Shown: one piece after another, positions 32,303 through 40,273 of the stretch
Numbering within the stretch: the stretch's first letter is position 1
How the letters are laid out: each line of letters begins with the position of its first letter
Source: VXNE01 sp963664635
Lineage (GTDB): Bacteria > Pseudomonadota > Gammaproteobacteria > Pseudomonadales > Azotimanducaceae
Assembly (NCBI GenBank): GCA_963664635.1
Contig: OY761542.1
Span: 3,224,001 to 3,288,000, forward strand
Length of the DNA stretch: 64,000 nucleotides
Reading direction: 5' to 3'
Program-made: the position numbers and the translations under genes
Notes under the pieces: generated by a model
The model's database searches: none
The model's input: only the letters and a program-made list of their open reading frames with translations
Told to the model about the DNA's origin: nothing

Positions 32303-33220
32303 TCAGATCATGCTCGCCAGGAAGTCCACGGTCCGCGCGTAGGCGCCGTCGTCGACGTCCATGATCACGGCATTGAGGTCCGTCACGCCGGCGTTCCGGT
32401 AACGGTCGAGCTGGCCGCGGAACGCATTCTCGTCGCCCAGGATGGCCACGTCGGCCGGCCCGTCCGCCCCCTCCCGGTCCAGCATCGAGCGGTACGAGGG
32501 CAACTGGCCGTAGATCGCCAGTTCCCGGTTGAGCTTGTCGCGCGCCGCGTCCGGGGCGTTGGTCAGCGCCACGGGGACCCCGGCCACCACCTGCGGCGCC
32601 GGACGGCCCGCCGATGTCGCCGCGGCGGAGAGGCGCCCGACGATGTGCTCCTCCATCGTCTTCGGTCCGACCATCCACGTGTTGGTGCCGTCCGCCAGCT
32701 CCCCGGCCACCTTCAGCATCGCCGGCCCGAGCGCCGCGACCACGGTAGGAACCGGATCCGCCCCCGGAATCGTCAGTTGCAGGCCGTGCACGCGATAGTG
32801 CTCGCCGTCGAAGTGCAGCGCTTCGCCCCGCAGTGCAGGCATCAGGACGGAAAGGTACTCGCGCATGTGCCGGGCGGGCCGGTCGTACGAGAAGCCGAGC
32901 ATGTCCTCGATGACGATCTTGTGCGACAGGCCGATGCCGAGCGTGAACCGGTTGCCCGTCGCGGCCGCGGCGGTCATGGCCTGCTGGGCGATGGCCGTCG
33001 GATGCCGCGGGTAAGTCGGCGTCACCGCGGTGCCGAGGCCGATGCGCTCCGTCTCCCGGCCGACCACCGTCAGCGCGGAGATGGCATCGAAGGAGAAGAT
33101 GTTCGGCATCCAGAACTTGTCGAAGCCCCGCGCTTCCGCCTGGCGGGCCATCTCCACGATGTCGTCGATGGTCGCGCCCGCGGCCGTGGGGTCGGCGCCG
33201 AAGTTGATGCCAATGCGCAT
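32303..33220 (-). CDS. LLM-class F420-dependent oxidoreductase
   Basis: A 305-residue TIM-barrel enzyme of the luciferase-like family. Seen: MRIGINFGADPTAAGATIDD, FDKFWMPNIFSFDAISALTV, ERIGLGTAVTPTYPRHPTAI and RFTLGIGLSHKIVIEDMLGF, the pattern of the TIGR03564-like F420 group common in actinobacteria. These enzymes take hydride from reduced F420, or flavin in relatives, to act on organic substrates. F420 dependence is supported by the complete F420 operon 4 kb away, though the substrate is unknown. The 5' end and leader of this gene have been copied, with changes, to 35914-36100. Confidence 0.87.
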   Translation of the reverse strand: MRIGINFGADPTAAGATIDDIVEMARQAEARGFDKFWMPNIFSFDAISALTVVGRETERIGLGTAVTPTYPRHPTAIAQQAMTAAAATGNRFTLGIGLSHKIVIEDMLGFSYDRPARHMREYLSVLMPALRGEALHFDGEHYRVHGLQLTIPGADPVPTVVAALGPAMLKVAGELADGTNTWMVGPKTMEEHIVGRLSAAATSAGRPAPQVVAGVPVALTNAPDAARDKLNRELAIYGQLPSYRSMLDREGADGPADVAILGDENAFRGQLDRYRNAGVTDLNAVIMDVDDGAYARTVDFLASMI

Positions 33221-33343
33221 GTTTCGCTCTCCGCGGGAAGAGCGCGCAAGCGTACAACAGCGCGCCGGACCGGTGCGCGAACCGCCGTGCCTACCCTGGG
33301 TGGACTACAATACGCGGGTACCTGGAGACGGCACGGCGAGACC

Positions 33344-33685
33344 ATGCATGCAACGAACGTCCGGGACCTGAAAAAGAACCCTTCGCAGGCCCTGCGGCTG
33401 GCGCGCGAAGGACCTGTCCTGATCCTGAAAGGCAACGAGCCGGACGCACTGCTGGTGCACCTCGACGCGTCCCTGACGGACACCGAGAACGGCATACGTC
33501 CCGCGCTCGCGGCGCATCTCTACCAGGGCGGCACGGTCTCGCTGGGCAAGGCGGCGCGCACCAGCGGTCTACCGATCAGCGAGTTCATCGATCACCTCGG
33601 CAGCCTCGGTATCGAGACCGTCCGCCACGATGAAACGACCGCAGGGGAGACGGATGATCTCTCGCCGTGGGTAGGCGCCAGGTGA
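33344..33685 (+). CDS. UPF0175/Phd-like antitoxin
   Basis: A 113-residue protein starting MHATNVRDLKKNPSQALRLA. The N-terminal part is the Phd/YefM-like beta-strand and helix (REGPVLILKGNEPDALLVHL); the C-terminal part is the UPF0175 helix-turn-helix (YQGGTVSLGKAARTSGLPIS, EFIDHLGSLGIE). UPF0175 proteins are the usual antitoxins of DUF3368 PIN toxins, and such a gene follows 34 bases downstream. It would bind and inhibit the toxin and repress the operon. A shortened duplicate of its first 28 codons is at 36103-36175. Complete here. Confidence 0.85.
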   Translation: MHATNVRDLKKNPSQALRLAREGPVLILKGNEPDALLVHLDASLTDTENGIRPALAAHLYQGGTVSLGKAARTSGLPISEFIDHLGSLGIETVRHDETTAGETDDLSPWVGAR

Positions 33686-33719
33686 GCCGTCACTCCGTGC
33701 CCGGGCGCATCTCCCCTGA

Positions 33720-34494
33720 ATGGTCATAAGCGACACCGGACCGCTGCTTGCGTTCGCGAAGACAGACCTGCTCTCCGTCCTCGAACGGCTCTTCACTCGC
33801 GTCCATGTGCCGCAGGCCGTCCACGATGAGTGCCACGGCCGGCAGGGGCGGGACACGGCACGCATCGACCATGCCGTCGAGCAGGGTTGGCTCGCCGTTC
33901 TGCCCGCCCGGTCGGCCGAGCCGCCGGGGTCCGCACGCCGGCGGTTGCCGGCGACTCTCGCACGCAACCTAGTGTCGCGTCACACGTGTTCTGGCGCTTC
34001 AGCGCGTCCCACGGGGTCTGTGGCAAGGCGCGTCCCCGCCGGGAATGGTGGGGCCCATTGCCAAGGGGCGCAACACGGCCACAGGCCCCGTGGGGCGCGC
34101 CCTTCGGGAGATCGCCATGCGCGCCACTGCTGTGTTGTGGTCCTTGCCAATGCGCCCTGCGGGCGGCCCGATATTCCCTGCGGACCACGCCTTGCATTGA
34201 CGCGCATGGCGAACTCTGAAGCGCCAGAACACGTGTGACGCGACACTAGGCAGCGGCGAGCTCGCGGCCATCGAATGGGCGCTCGATTCGGAGCTGCCGC
34301 TGTTACTCCTCGACGACCGCATCGCCCGGCGTGCCGCGTTGCAGTTGCGCCTGGACTACCTCGGCACGGCGAGAGTTCTCCGGCTCGCCGAGCAGCGAGC
34401 GGTCATCGACAGCACAGACGCCGCCGTCGAGCGCATGGCGGCATGCGGGTATCGGATTTCTCCCCGCATCCTGGACGAGCTCAAGAAGGAGTGA
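33720..34494 (+). pseudogene. DUF3368 PIN toxin gene split by a MITE
   Basis: The N-terminal part reads MVISDTGPLLAFAKTDLLSV and VPQAVHDECHGRQGRDTARI, with the first PIN Asp and the Glu region. It stops making sense at 33966. After 34250 the same frame resumes with GSGELAAIEWALDSELPLLL, LDDRIARRAALQLRLDYLGT and RISPRILDELKKE. Removing 33971-34245 and one CTAG restores ARNLGSGELAAIEWALD without loss, so the gene was intact before insertion. The insertion length is a multiple of three, but the element contains stops, for example at 34236. The toxin is presumably dead while the antitoxin stays whole. Confidence 0.87.
33971..34245. mobile_element. 275-bp MITE inserted in a toxin gene
   Basis: The ends are perfect inverted repeats: 33966-34000 and 34216-34250 are complementary over 35 bases, beginning TGTCGCGTCACACGTGTTCT just inside the target bases. 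CTAG occurs immediately outside both ends (33967-33970, 34246-34249), consistent with a 4-bp target duplication in CCTAGG; a 2-bp TA duplication is also possible. There is no transposase gene inside, so an autonomous IS with the same ends would be needed. The precise gene interruption proves it is mobile. Confidence 0.9.
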
Positions 34495-34735
34495 AGGATG
34501 CGACATGGAGCGCGGCAGGGCCGTGACCGATCAGCGCGAGACGCTCGACGTCGTGACGCTGCTGTCGTCCTCAAGGGGCATCCCGCCGGAGGACGGATTG
34601 ACCAGCGTCGCCGCGCCCCGCTCGTGGGTGAGCGCGGTCATCGCAACCTCGATCCGCAATCCTGGCCGCCGCGAGTCATGCAAACGGGAGCGAGCACGAC
34701 TACCATGCAGCGATCCGCCTGTCAGGAGGTAGACC

Positions 34736-35866
34736 ATGGACCGCTGGTTGACCGTCTCGGCTGTCGCTCTTGTGGTGCTCTTCATCCGAACGGCTCCGAC
34801 ATCCGCAACCGAGCGTCTCGGCTATTTCCTGTCCGGAATGAACCTGACGACCGAGGAAGCGACGGCCCTCGAGGAGCGCCTGGAGCGCAATCCGCAGGAC
34901 CTCCAGGCCCGGAGCCAGCTCATCGTCTACTACTTTCCCAAGTCCCACCTGAATGGCGCCGTCAGACGCCTTCATCATGAGCACGTGCTCTGGCTGATCC
35001 GCAGCGCGCCGCACGCCGACGTACTCGGGTCTCCACACTCGCAGATCCAACCCTTCTTCGATGCGGACAGTTACAGAGCCGGAAAGCAAACGTGGCTGAG
35101 CCACATCGAACGCGAGCCCTCGAACGTGACGTTCCTGGGCAACGCCGCCAACTTCTTCTCGGACTTCCAGGATGGCGACCTGGACATCGAGACGCTGCAA
35201 AGTGCGCAGTCCCACGATCCCGACAACTCGAAGTGGCCGACGCTGTTGGGGCACCAATATCTCCGGGATGCGTCGTTCGCCGCGCGATTCAGAGCGCAGA
35301 TCAAGAGCCCCGAGTTCGTCGACGCCGACGACCTGCCCAGCAGCCTGGCTGACCTGTTCGATCAGGCACCTGCCGGGGAGTCTTCTTCCAGCGCCGCGCT
35401 GGCCCTGGAGCAGTTCGAGCTCGCATACGAACGGGCCGACAGCGACATCGAGCGGACACATCTGCTGGGCGCACTCGCGCGCGCCGCCTTCGAAGCCGAA
35501 CGTCATGACGACGCACGCGCTCACGCGAGCGCATTACTGAACGCTCCGCCGACTCCAGCAAGCGACGGCATGGCGACGCATCGCGGCAACATCATCCTGG
35601 GCAGGGTCGCCCTGGTGGAGGATGACGTCGAGCGGGCGAAATATCACCTGCTCGAAGCCGGCAAGGTCTCCGGGTCAGCGCCACTCGGGTCGTTCGGTCC
35701 GAACATGCGCCTCGCCGCGGACCTGCTCGAACGCAGTGAGCGAGACATCGTGCTGGAATACTTCGAACTCTGCTCGAATTTCTGGCCCAGCGACAAGCTG
35801 AAGGACTGGACCGCGCTGGTCAGGGCCGGCAGGACGCCGGATTTCGATGCGCACCTGATCTACTGA
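34736..35866 (+). CDS. Secreted TPR-like protein of unknown function
   Basis: A 376-residue protein with an N-terminal signal sequence (MDRWLTVSAVALVVLFIRTA, cleaved near TSA-TE). The mature part is helical and repeat-like: EATALEERLERNPQDLQARS, NVTFLGNAANFFSDFQDGDL, DIERTHLLGALARAAFEAER, VEDDVERAKYHLLEAGKVSG. This suggests tetratricopeptide-type helical pairs. The tail (LEYFELCSNFWPSDKLKDWT, GRTPDFDAHLIY) resembles a conserved ending of hypothetical proteins I have seen in soil bacteria. Probably periplasmic. It stands alone between a broken toxin gene and its duplicated remnant. The 34495-34735 gap upstream holds nothing supported apart from a likely promoter. Confidence 0.72.
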   Translation: MDRWLTVSAVALVVLFIRTAPTSATERLGYFLSGMNLTTEEATALEERLERNPQDLQARSQLIVYYFPKSHLNGAVRRLHHEHVLWLIRSAPHADVLGSPHSQIQPFFDADSYRAGKQTWLSHIEREPSNVTFLGNAANFFSDFQDGDLDIETLQSAQSHDPDNSKWPTLLGHQYLRDASFAARFRAQIKSPEFVDADDLPSSLADLFDQAPAGESSSSAALALEQFELAYERADSDIERTHLLGALARAAFEAERHDDARAHASALLNAPPTPASDGMATHRGNIILGRVALVEDDVERAKYHLLEAGKVSGSAPLGSFGPNMRLAADLLERSERDIVLEYFELCSNFWPSDKLKDWTALVRAGRTPDFDAHLIY

Positions 35867-35913
35867 CCGCGGGCGGGAAGCCCACCGCCAAACCCTGACC
35901 GCACAGCGTTCAG

Positions 35914-36228
35914 GCGTCGTCGATGGCGGCGCGTCGGATCGGCGCCGAAGTTGATGCCCATGCGCATGTTTCGCTCCCCGGGGACAAAGCGCGCAAGCGT
36001 ACAACAGCGCGGCCACGCCGGTGCGCGAACCGCCGTGCCTACCCTGGGTGGACTACAGTACGCGGGTACCCGGAGACGGCACCGCGAGACGATGCATACA
36101 ATGAATGTCCGGGACCTGAAAAAGAACCCTTCGCTGGCCCTGCGGCTGGCACACGAAGGACCTGTCCTGATCCTGATCGGATTTCTCCCCGCATCCTGGA
36201 CGAGCTCCGCGAAGAGACCGGAGTGTAG
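35914..36228 (+). repeat. Duplicated LLM-leader/antitoxin segment with internal deletion
   Basis: 35914-36175 repeats about 33150-33430: the start of the LLM gene, the intergenic leader and the antitoxin's first 28 codons (MNVRDLKKNPSLALRLAHEG). At the junction (CCTGATCCTGATCGGATTTC, about 36165-36185) it jumps directly to the last bases of the toxin gene (GGATTTCTCCCCGCATCCTG, matching about 34453-34472), ending in a new stop at 36228. So a progenitor copy lost about 1 kb between antitoxin and toxin. The remnant encodes at most a short non-functional peptide. The following 36229-36485 shows nothing further. Confidence 0.82.
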
Positions 36229-36485
36229 CGACCGACGGCGGTTGTTCCATGGACGAACGCCGTGGCGGGCCCCGGGCGGAGCCGTTCTGGACGGGTAGTC
36301 GCCGAGCGCGAACTGCGTCCGCCGTGCGAGGCAGCGAGCCGGCATCGTCGCCCGGCGTTTGCCTGCCACCATGGAGAAGAGGTGCCGCGAATGCATCCAG
36401 CGGGTTGACCTGCGGCCGTTTCGAGGGAGATGCTGCATCCTGGGTTCCCCGAACCGGCCTCTATTGGACTGGCGAGACGCACGTC

Positions 36486-36746
36486 ATGCAGTGTTACCTC
36501 ATTACGTTTCGCGATGCCGACACACCGACGGAGAAGCTGGAGGGGGCCTTCTCTCAGCTATTCCGTTTTTCTGCGAAGACGTGGGCCGTAGGAAGCGAGA
36601 CGCCAACTACCTGCAGCGATATCGTCGATACCCTCACGGAAGGCAAGGATCCCGGGTGGACCTGTATCGTGGTCAAGCTTGACACGTACAACGGCTACGC
36701 GGAAAACGCCCCGTGGGAGAAGATTGCCCCATGGGAGAGCATGTGA
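36486..36746 (+). CDS. Small hypothetical protein
   Basis: An 86-residue protein starting MQCYLITFRDADTPTEKLEG and ending APWEKIAPWESM. The composition is balanced with no signal or membrane segment. The beta-alpha pattern (QCYLITFRDADTP, then GWTCIVVKLDTYNGY) suggests a small ferredoxin-like or CRISPR-associated-like fold, but this is only a shape impression. The stop codon overlaps the next ATG by one base (TGATG), which supports both genes as real and translationally coupled. Family not recognised. Confidence 0.6.
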   Translation: MQCYLITFRDADTPTEKLEGAFSQLFRFSAKTWAVGSETPTTCSDIVDTLTEGKDPGWTCIVVKLDTYNGYAENAPWEKIAPWESM

Positions 36747-36988
36747 TGGCCGACATCGAACGGTTTCCCGGTCGCGGGCAACGTCGCGGGCGGGCAACTG
36801 GGAGCGGCAACGGTAACGGCGGTACTCTGGGAGAGCGGTCGGTCGCCCTGGAAACCGACATGCAACACGTTGCCACGAAGGCGGACCTCAAAAACACGGA
36901 GAACCGCCTGATCCGGTGGATGCTCGGCACGATCATGGTCGCGACAGTTGGGCTCTCCCTCGCGGTGCTCCGAGCCCTACTCCCGTAA
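36746..36988 (+). CDS. Small tail-anchored membrane protein
   Basis: An 80-residue protein starting MADIERFPGRGQRRGRATGS. A Gly/Arg-rich N-terminus leads to a short amphipathic helix (VALETDMQHVATKADLKNTE) and a C-terminal transmembrane helix (RWMLGTIMVATVGLSLAVLR). This resembles DUF1640-like or phage/plasmid small coiled-coil membrane proteins with the motif ATKADL. It is translationally coupled to the preceding 86-residue gene, so the two probably act together, for example as a soluble part and its membrane anchor. Function unknown. The 36989-37206 gap holds only the presumed promoter of the F420 operon. Confidence 0.6.
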   Translation: MADIERFPGRGQRRGRATGSGNGNGGTLGERSVALETDMQHVATKADLKNTENRLIRWMLGTIMVATVGLSLAVLRALLP

Positions 36989-37206
36989 AGCCAGCCCGTA
37001 TCCGAGGCATCCTCAAGTCGCCGCCGGCCTCACCCCGGGGACGGCCTCATGGCGCACCGTCTGAGAGTCTCGCGCGCACGCCGGCGCGGACCAAGGACGA
37101 GGAGGACGATTAGCGAGAACCGACGATCTCCAGACGAACTCCGCCCCCACCTACATCTTCCCCATGCCATGCGGGATAATCGCCGCTTTTTTCCGGGGAG
37201 CTACGC

Positions 37207-37872
37207 ATGTCCGGCAAGGAGACGATCGCGATTCTGGGCGGCACCGGCGATCTCGGTACCGGTCTCGCCATCCGATGGTCCCGCGCCGGCTACGGGATCG
37301 TGATCGGATCCCGGCGCCTGGAGAAAGCACAGGCCGCGGTCGACAACCTTGCGAAGATCTCCCCGCAGACTCCGGCGATCCCGATGGAGAACGCCGACGC
37401 CGCCCGCGCCGGAGACATCGTCGTCCTGACAGTGCCCGCCGAGCACCAGGTCTCGACGCTGGACACCGTCAAGGACGGCCTGGGCGGCAAGATCCTGATC
37501 GACGTGACCGCGCCGCTCGTACCTCCGCGCGTCGGCACGGTGCAGCTTCCGGCGGAAGGATCCGCCGGCAAGCGGGCGCAGGACTTCCTCGGGGACGACG
37601 TGATGGTCGTCTCTGCCTTCCAGAACATCGCCGCCCATTTGCTCCAGGAGGACGTGCAGATCGAGTGCGACGTGCTGGTCGCCGGCAACAAGCGCGCCGC
37701 CCGGGACAAGGTCATCGAACTGATCGGCGAAGCCGGCCTCACCGGCTGGCACGCGGGGCCCATCGAGAACGCCGCCGCCGCGGAGGCGCTGACCAGCATC
37801 CTCATCCAGATCAACCGCCGGCACGACATCTCCCACTCCGGCATCAGGATCGTCGGCCAGTCGGACCACTGA
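37207..37872 (+). CDS. npdG: NADPH-dependent F420 reductase
   Basis: Transfers hydride between NADP(H) and coenzyme F420 (F420:NADP oxidoreductase) in the cytosol. The 221-residue protein has the Rossmann motif ILGGTGDLGTGLAIRWSRAG near the N-terminus, IVIGSRRLEKAQ for the NADP phosphate (Ser-Arg-Arg), and conserved LTVPAEHQVSTLDTVKDGL, DDVMVVSAFQNIAAHLLQED and AGPIENAAAAEALTSILIQI. The ATG follows GGGGAG. It is the first gene of the operon with F420 biosynthesis genes and would supply reduced F420 to the LLM and nitroreductase-type enzymes encoded nearby. Confidence 0.92.
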   Translation: MSGKETIAILGGTGDLGTGLAIRWSRAGYGIVIGSRRLEKAQAAVDNLAKISPQTPAIPMENADAARAGDIVVLTVPAEHQVSTLDTVKDGLGGKILIDVTAPLVPPRVGTVQLPAEGSAGKRAQDFLGDDVMVVSAFQNIAAHLLQEDVQIECDVLVAGNKRAARDKVIELIGEAGLTGWHAGPIENAAAAEALTSILIQINRRHDISHSGIRIVGQSDH

Positions 37873-37912
37873 CATCGCCGCGCCAGCCCTCACCGTCATC
37901 GGGATCGAGGGG

Positions 37913-38650
37913 TTGCCCATGGTGGCACCCGGGGACGACCTCGCGTCCCTGCTGCTCGCGGCGATCGCCGCCCAGGACCTGGTGCTCGACGACGGCGACG
38001 TGCTCGTTCTCGCGCAGAAGATCGTCTCCAAGGCCGAGGGACGCCAGGTGCGCCTCGCGGATGTCACGGCCTCCCGGGAGGCCGAGATGCTGGCGGCGGA
38101 GACCGACAAGGATCCGCGCATCGTCCAGCTCATCCTCGACGAGTCGACGGAGGTCGTGCGCAAGAAGCCCGGCGTCCTGATCGTGCGCCAGGCGCTCGGC
38201 ATCGTCGGCGCGCACGCCGGGATCGACCAGTCCAACATCGACCACGGCGACGGCGAGGACGACGAGAGCGCCCTGCTCCTCCCCGAGAACCCCGACGCCT
38301 CCGCCGCCCGCATGCACGAGGAACTGCGGCGCCGCACCGGCCGGCACGTCGGGGTGGTCATCAGCGACAGCGCGAACCGGCCCTGGCGTCTCGGGACCGT
38401 CGGCATCGCCATCGGCGCCGCGGGCATCGCCGCGCTGCACGACCGGCGCGGCGGAACGGACCTGTTCGGCCGCGAACTCAAGGTCACCCTGATCAACCGC
38501 GCCGACAGCCTCGCGACGGCGGCGACCCTCGTCATGGGCGAGACCACGGAGCGGATTCCAGCCGCCGCGGTGAAGGGCCTGGAGGTGGAGACCGAGTGCG
38601 GCAACGCGGCAGAGATCCTGCGCCCGCTCGAGGAGGACCTGTTCCGATGA
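37913..38650 (+). CDS. cofE: F420-0:gamma-glutamyl ligase
   Basis: Adds gamma-linked glutamates to F420-0 using GTP. Conserved parts are visible: MVAPGDDLASLLLAAIAAQD, VLAQKIVSKAEGRQVRLADV, GIDQSNIDHGDGEDDESALL, TGRHVGVVISDSANRPWRLG and VGIAIGAAGIAALHDRRGGT. The family N-terminus (VIGIEGLPMVAPGDD) is encoded upstream in frame from about 37889, but no ATG/GTG/TTG precedes it; the only standard codon is TTG at 37913, which truncates the first strand, so a non-standard start may be used. There is no separate C-terminal nitroreductase domain as in FbiB. The stop overlaps cofD by 4 bases. Confidence 0.9.
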   Translation: MPMVAPGDDLASLLLAAIAAQDLVLDDGDVLVLAQKIVSKAEGRQVRLADVTASREAEMLAAETDKDPRIVQLILDESTEVVRKKPGVLIVRQALGIVGAHAGIDQSNIDHGDGEDDESALLLPENPDASAARMHEELRRRTGRHVGVVISDSANRPWRLGTVGIAIGAAGIAALHDRRGGTDLFGRELKVTLINRADSLATAATLVMGETTERIPAAAVKGLEVETECGNAAEILRPLEEDLFR

Positions 38651-39594
38651 GGCTCCTCGCGCTCACCGGCGGCATCGGCGGCGCGAAGCTCGCACTGGGT
38701 TTCACGAGGGTGCTGGGACCGTCAGAGGTCTCCTTCGTGGTCAACACGGGCGACGACTTCGAACACCTGGGGATGCACATCTCGCCGGACGTGGACACCC
38801 TCACCTATACCCTCGCCGAAGAGGCCAACCCGGAAACGGGCTGGGGCCGGCGCGACGAGACCTGGCATTTCATGGAAGCGCTCGAGCGCCTCGGCGGCGA
38901 GACCTGGTTCCGGCTCGGCGACCGGGACCTGGCGCTGCACGCGTTCCGGCGCACCCGGCTGGACGCGGGCGCGACGCTCTCGCAGGTCACGCGGGAGATC
39001 TGCGCCAGTCTCGGCGTAACCCACGACCTCTGGCCCATGTCCGACGACCCGGTGCGCACCCGCGTCGGAACCGCCGACGGCGCGCTCGCCTTCCAGCACT
39101 ACTTCGTTCGGGACCGGTGCGCGCCGGCGGTCACGGGCTTCGAGTTCGCCGGGATCGACCAGGCCACCGTCAACCCCGCACTGGCCGCGGCGCTGCGCGG
39201 CACCGTGCGTGCCGTCGTCATCTGTCCGTCGAATCCGTTCGTCTCGGTCGACCCGATCCTGAACGTCCCCGGCATGCGGGATCTCATGCGCGCGGCCGGC
39301 GTTCCCATCGTGGCGGTCTCGCCCATCGTCGGGGGCCAGGCCATCAAGGGTCCCACCGCGAAGATGATGCGGGAACTGGCCATCCCGGCAACCACCGAGC
39401 AGGTCGCGGCGCACTACGCCGGCCTGATCACCGGCTTCGTGCTCGACGAGCGGGACGCCGGGGCGGAGGCGGCGGTGCAGGCGCTCGGGCTCGACACGGT
39501 TGTCGCGCAGACGGTGATGGTGACGCTCGAGGACCGGGTGGCGCTCGCGCGCACGGTGCTCGAGTTCACGGACCGGCTCCGGGACGGCGGCTGA
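38647..39594 (+). CDS. cofD: 2-phospho-L-lactate transferase
   Basis: Transfers the phospholactate (or phosphoenolpyruvate-derived) moiety from the GDP-activated intermediate to the deazaflavin FO, giving F420-0 or its dehydro form. The 315-residue protein starts MRLLALTGGIGGAKLALGF with the glycine-rich nucleotide loop, then FVVNTGDDFEHLGMHISPDV, PETGWGRRDETWHFMEALER and VICPSNPFVSVDPILNVPGM, all diagnostic of CofD/FbiA. The ATGA overlap with cofE implies translational coupling. Complete at the usual length. Confidence 0.95.
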   Translation: MRLLALTGGIGGAKLALGFTRVLGPSEVSFVVNTGDDFEHLGMHISPDVDTLTYTLAEEANPETGWGRRDETWHFMEALERLGGETWFRLGDRDLALHAFRRTRLDAGATLSQVTREICASLGVTHDLWPMSDDPVRTRVGTADGALAFQHYFVRDRCAPAVTGFEFAGIDQATVNPALAAALRGTVRAVVICPSNPFVSVDPILNVPGMRDLMRAAGVPIVAVSPIVGGQAIKGPTAKMMRELAIPATTEQVAAHYAGLITGFVLDERDAGAEAAVQALGLDTVVAQTVMVTLEDRVALARTVLEFTDRLRDGG

Positions 39595-39598
39595 CGTC

Positions 39599-40246
39599 AT
39601 GTGGGCACTCGTGCCGTTCAAGGGCGTCGAGGGCGCGAAGGGACGCCTCGCCCCGGCGCTCTCCGAGCCGGAACGCCGCGCGCTGTCGCTGGCCATGATG
39701 CGGGATGTCCTCGCCGCGCTGGCGGCGGCGCCCCTCGACGGCGTCCTCGTCGTCTCCCGCTCCACGGTAGCCCGCGAACTCGCCCGGGAGTTTGCCGCGG
39801 AGGTGTTCCAGGAGACCGTCCGCGGGCTGACCGGCGCGGTGACCGAGGCCAGTGATTACGTGGCGCGGCGCGGCGGGGCCGGAACCCTGATCGTGCATGG
39901 CGACGTGCCCCTGCTGACCGCCGCGGAGGTGGCCACGGTGCTGGACGGGCACCGCGACGTGACCCTCGTGCCGGACCGGAACGACATCGGCACCAACTGC
40001 ATTGCGGCGACGCCTCCGAACGCCATGACCTACCAGTTCGACGGCACCAGCTTCGCCCCCCACCAGGCGCTGGCGCGCGCGGCCGGGATCGAGCCCCGCG
40101 TCGTCCGGCTTCCGGGCCTCGGATTGGACATCGATACGCTGGCGGCGCTACGGGACTTCGCGAATGTCGCGAGCGACACGCGCACGGGCCGTTACCTCGC
40201 GGAGAGCGGTCTGGCGTCGCGCCTGTCCGAAACGCATAATGGCTAG
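39599..40246 (+). CDS. cofC: 2-phospholactate/PEP guanylyltransferase
   Basis: Activates 2-phospho-L-lactate or phosphoenolpyruvate with GTP for the CofD step. A 215-residue nucleotidyltransferase-like protein: MWALVPFKGVEGAKGRLAPA at the N-terminus (nucleotide and KGR motif), then GTLIVHGDVPLLTAAEVATV with the metal-binding Asp, VTLVPDRNDIGTNCIAATPP and DIDTLAALRDF. In bacteria this enzyme often uses phosphoenolpyruvate, giving a dehydro intermediate that needs a reductase; which substrate is used here cannot be read. It starts 4 bases after cofD. Confidence 0.93.
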   Translation: MWALVPFKGVEGAKGRLAPALSEPERRALSLAMMRDVLAALAAAPLDGVLVVSRSTVARELAREFAAEVFQETVRGLTGAVTEASDYVARRGGAGTLIVHGDVPLLTAAEVATVLDGHRDVTLVPDRNDIGTNCIAATPPNAMTYQFDGTSFAPHQALARAAGIEPRVVRLPGLGLDIDTLAALRDFANVASDTRTGRYLAESGLASRLSETHNG

Positions 40247-40273
40247 CTTCAACCGAGGCTCCCGGGGCGATCC

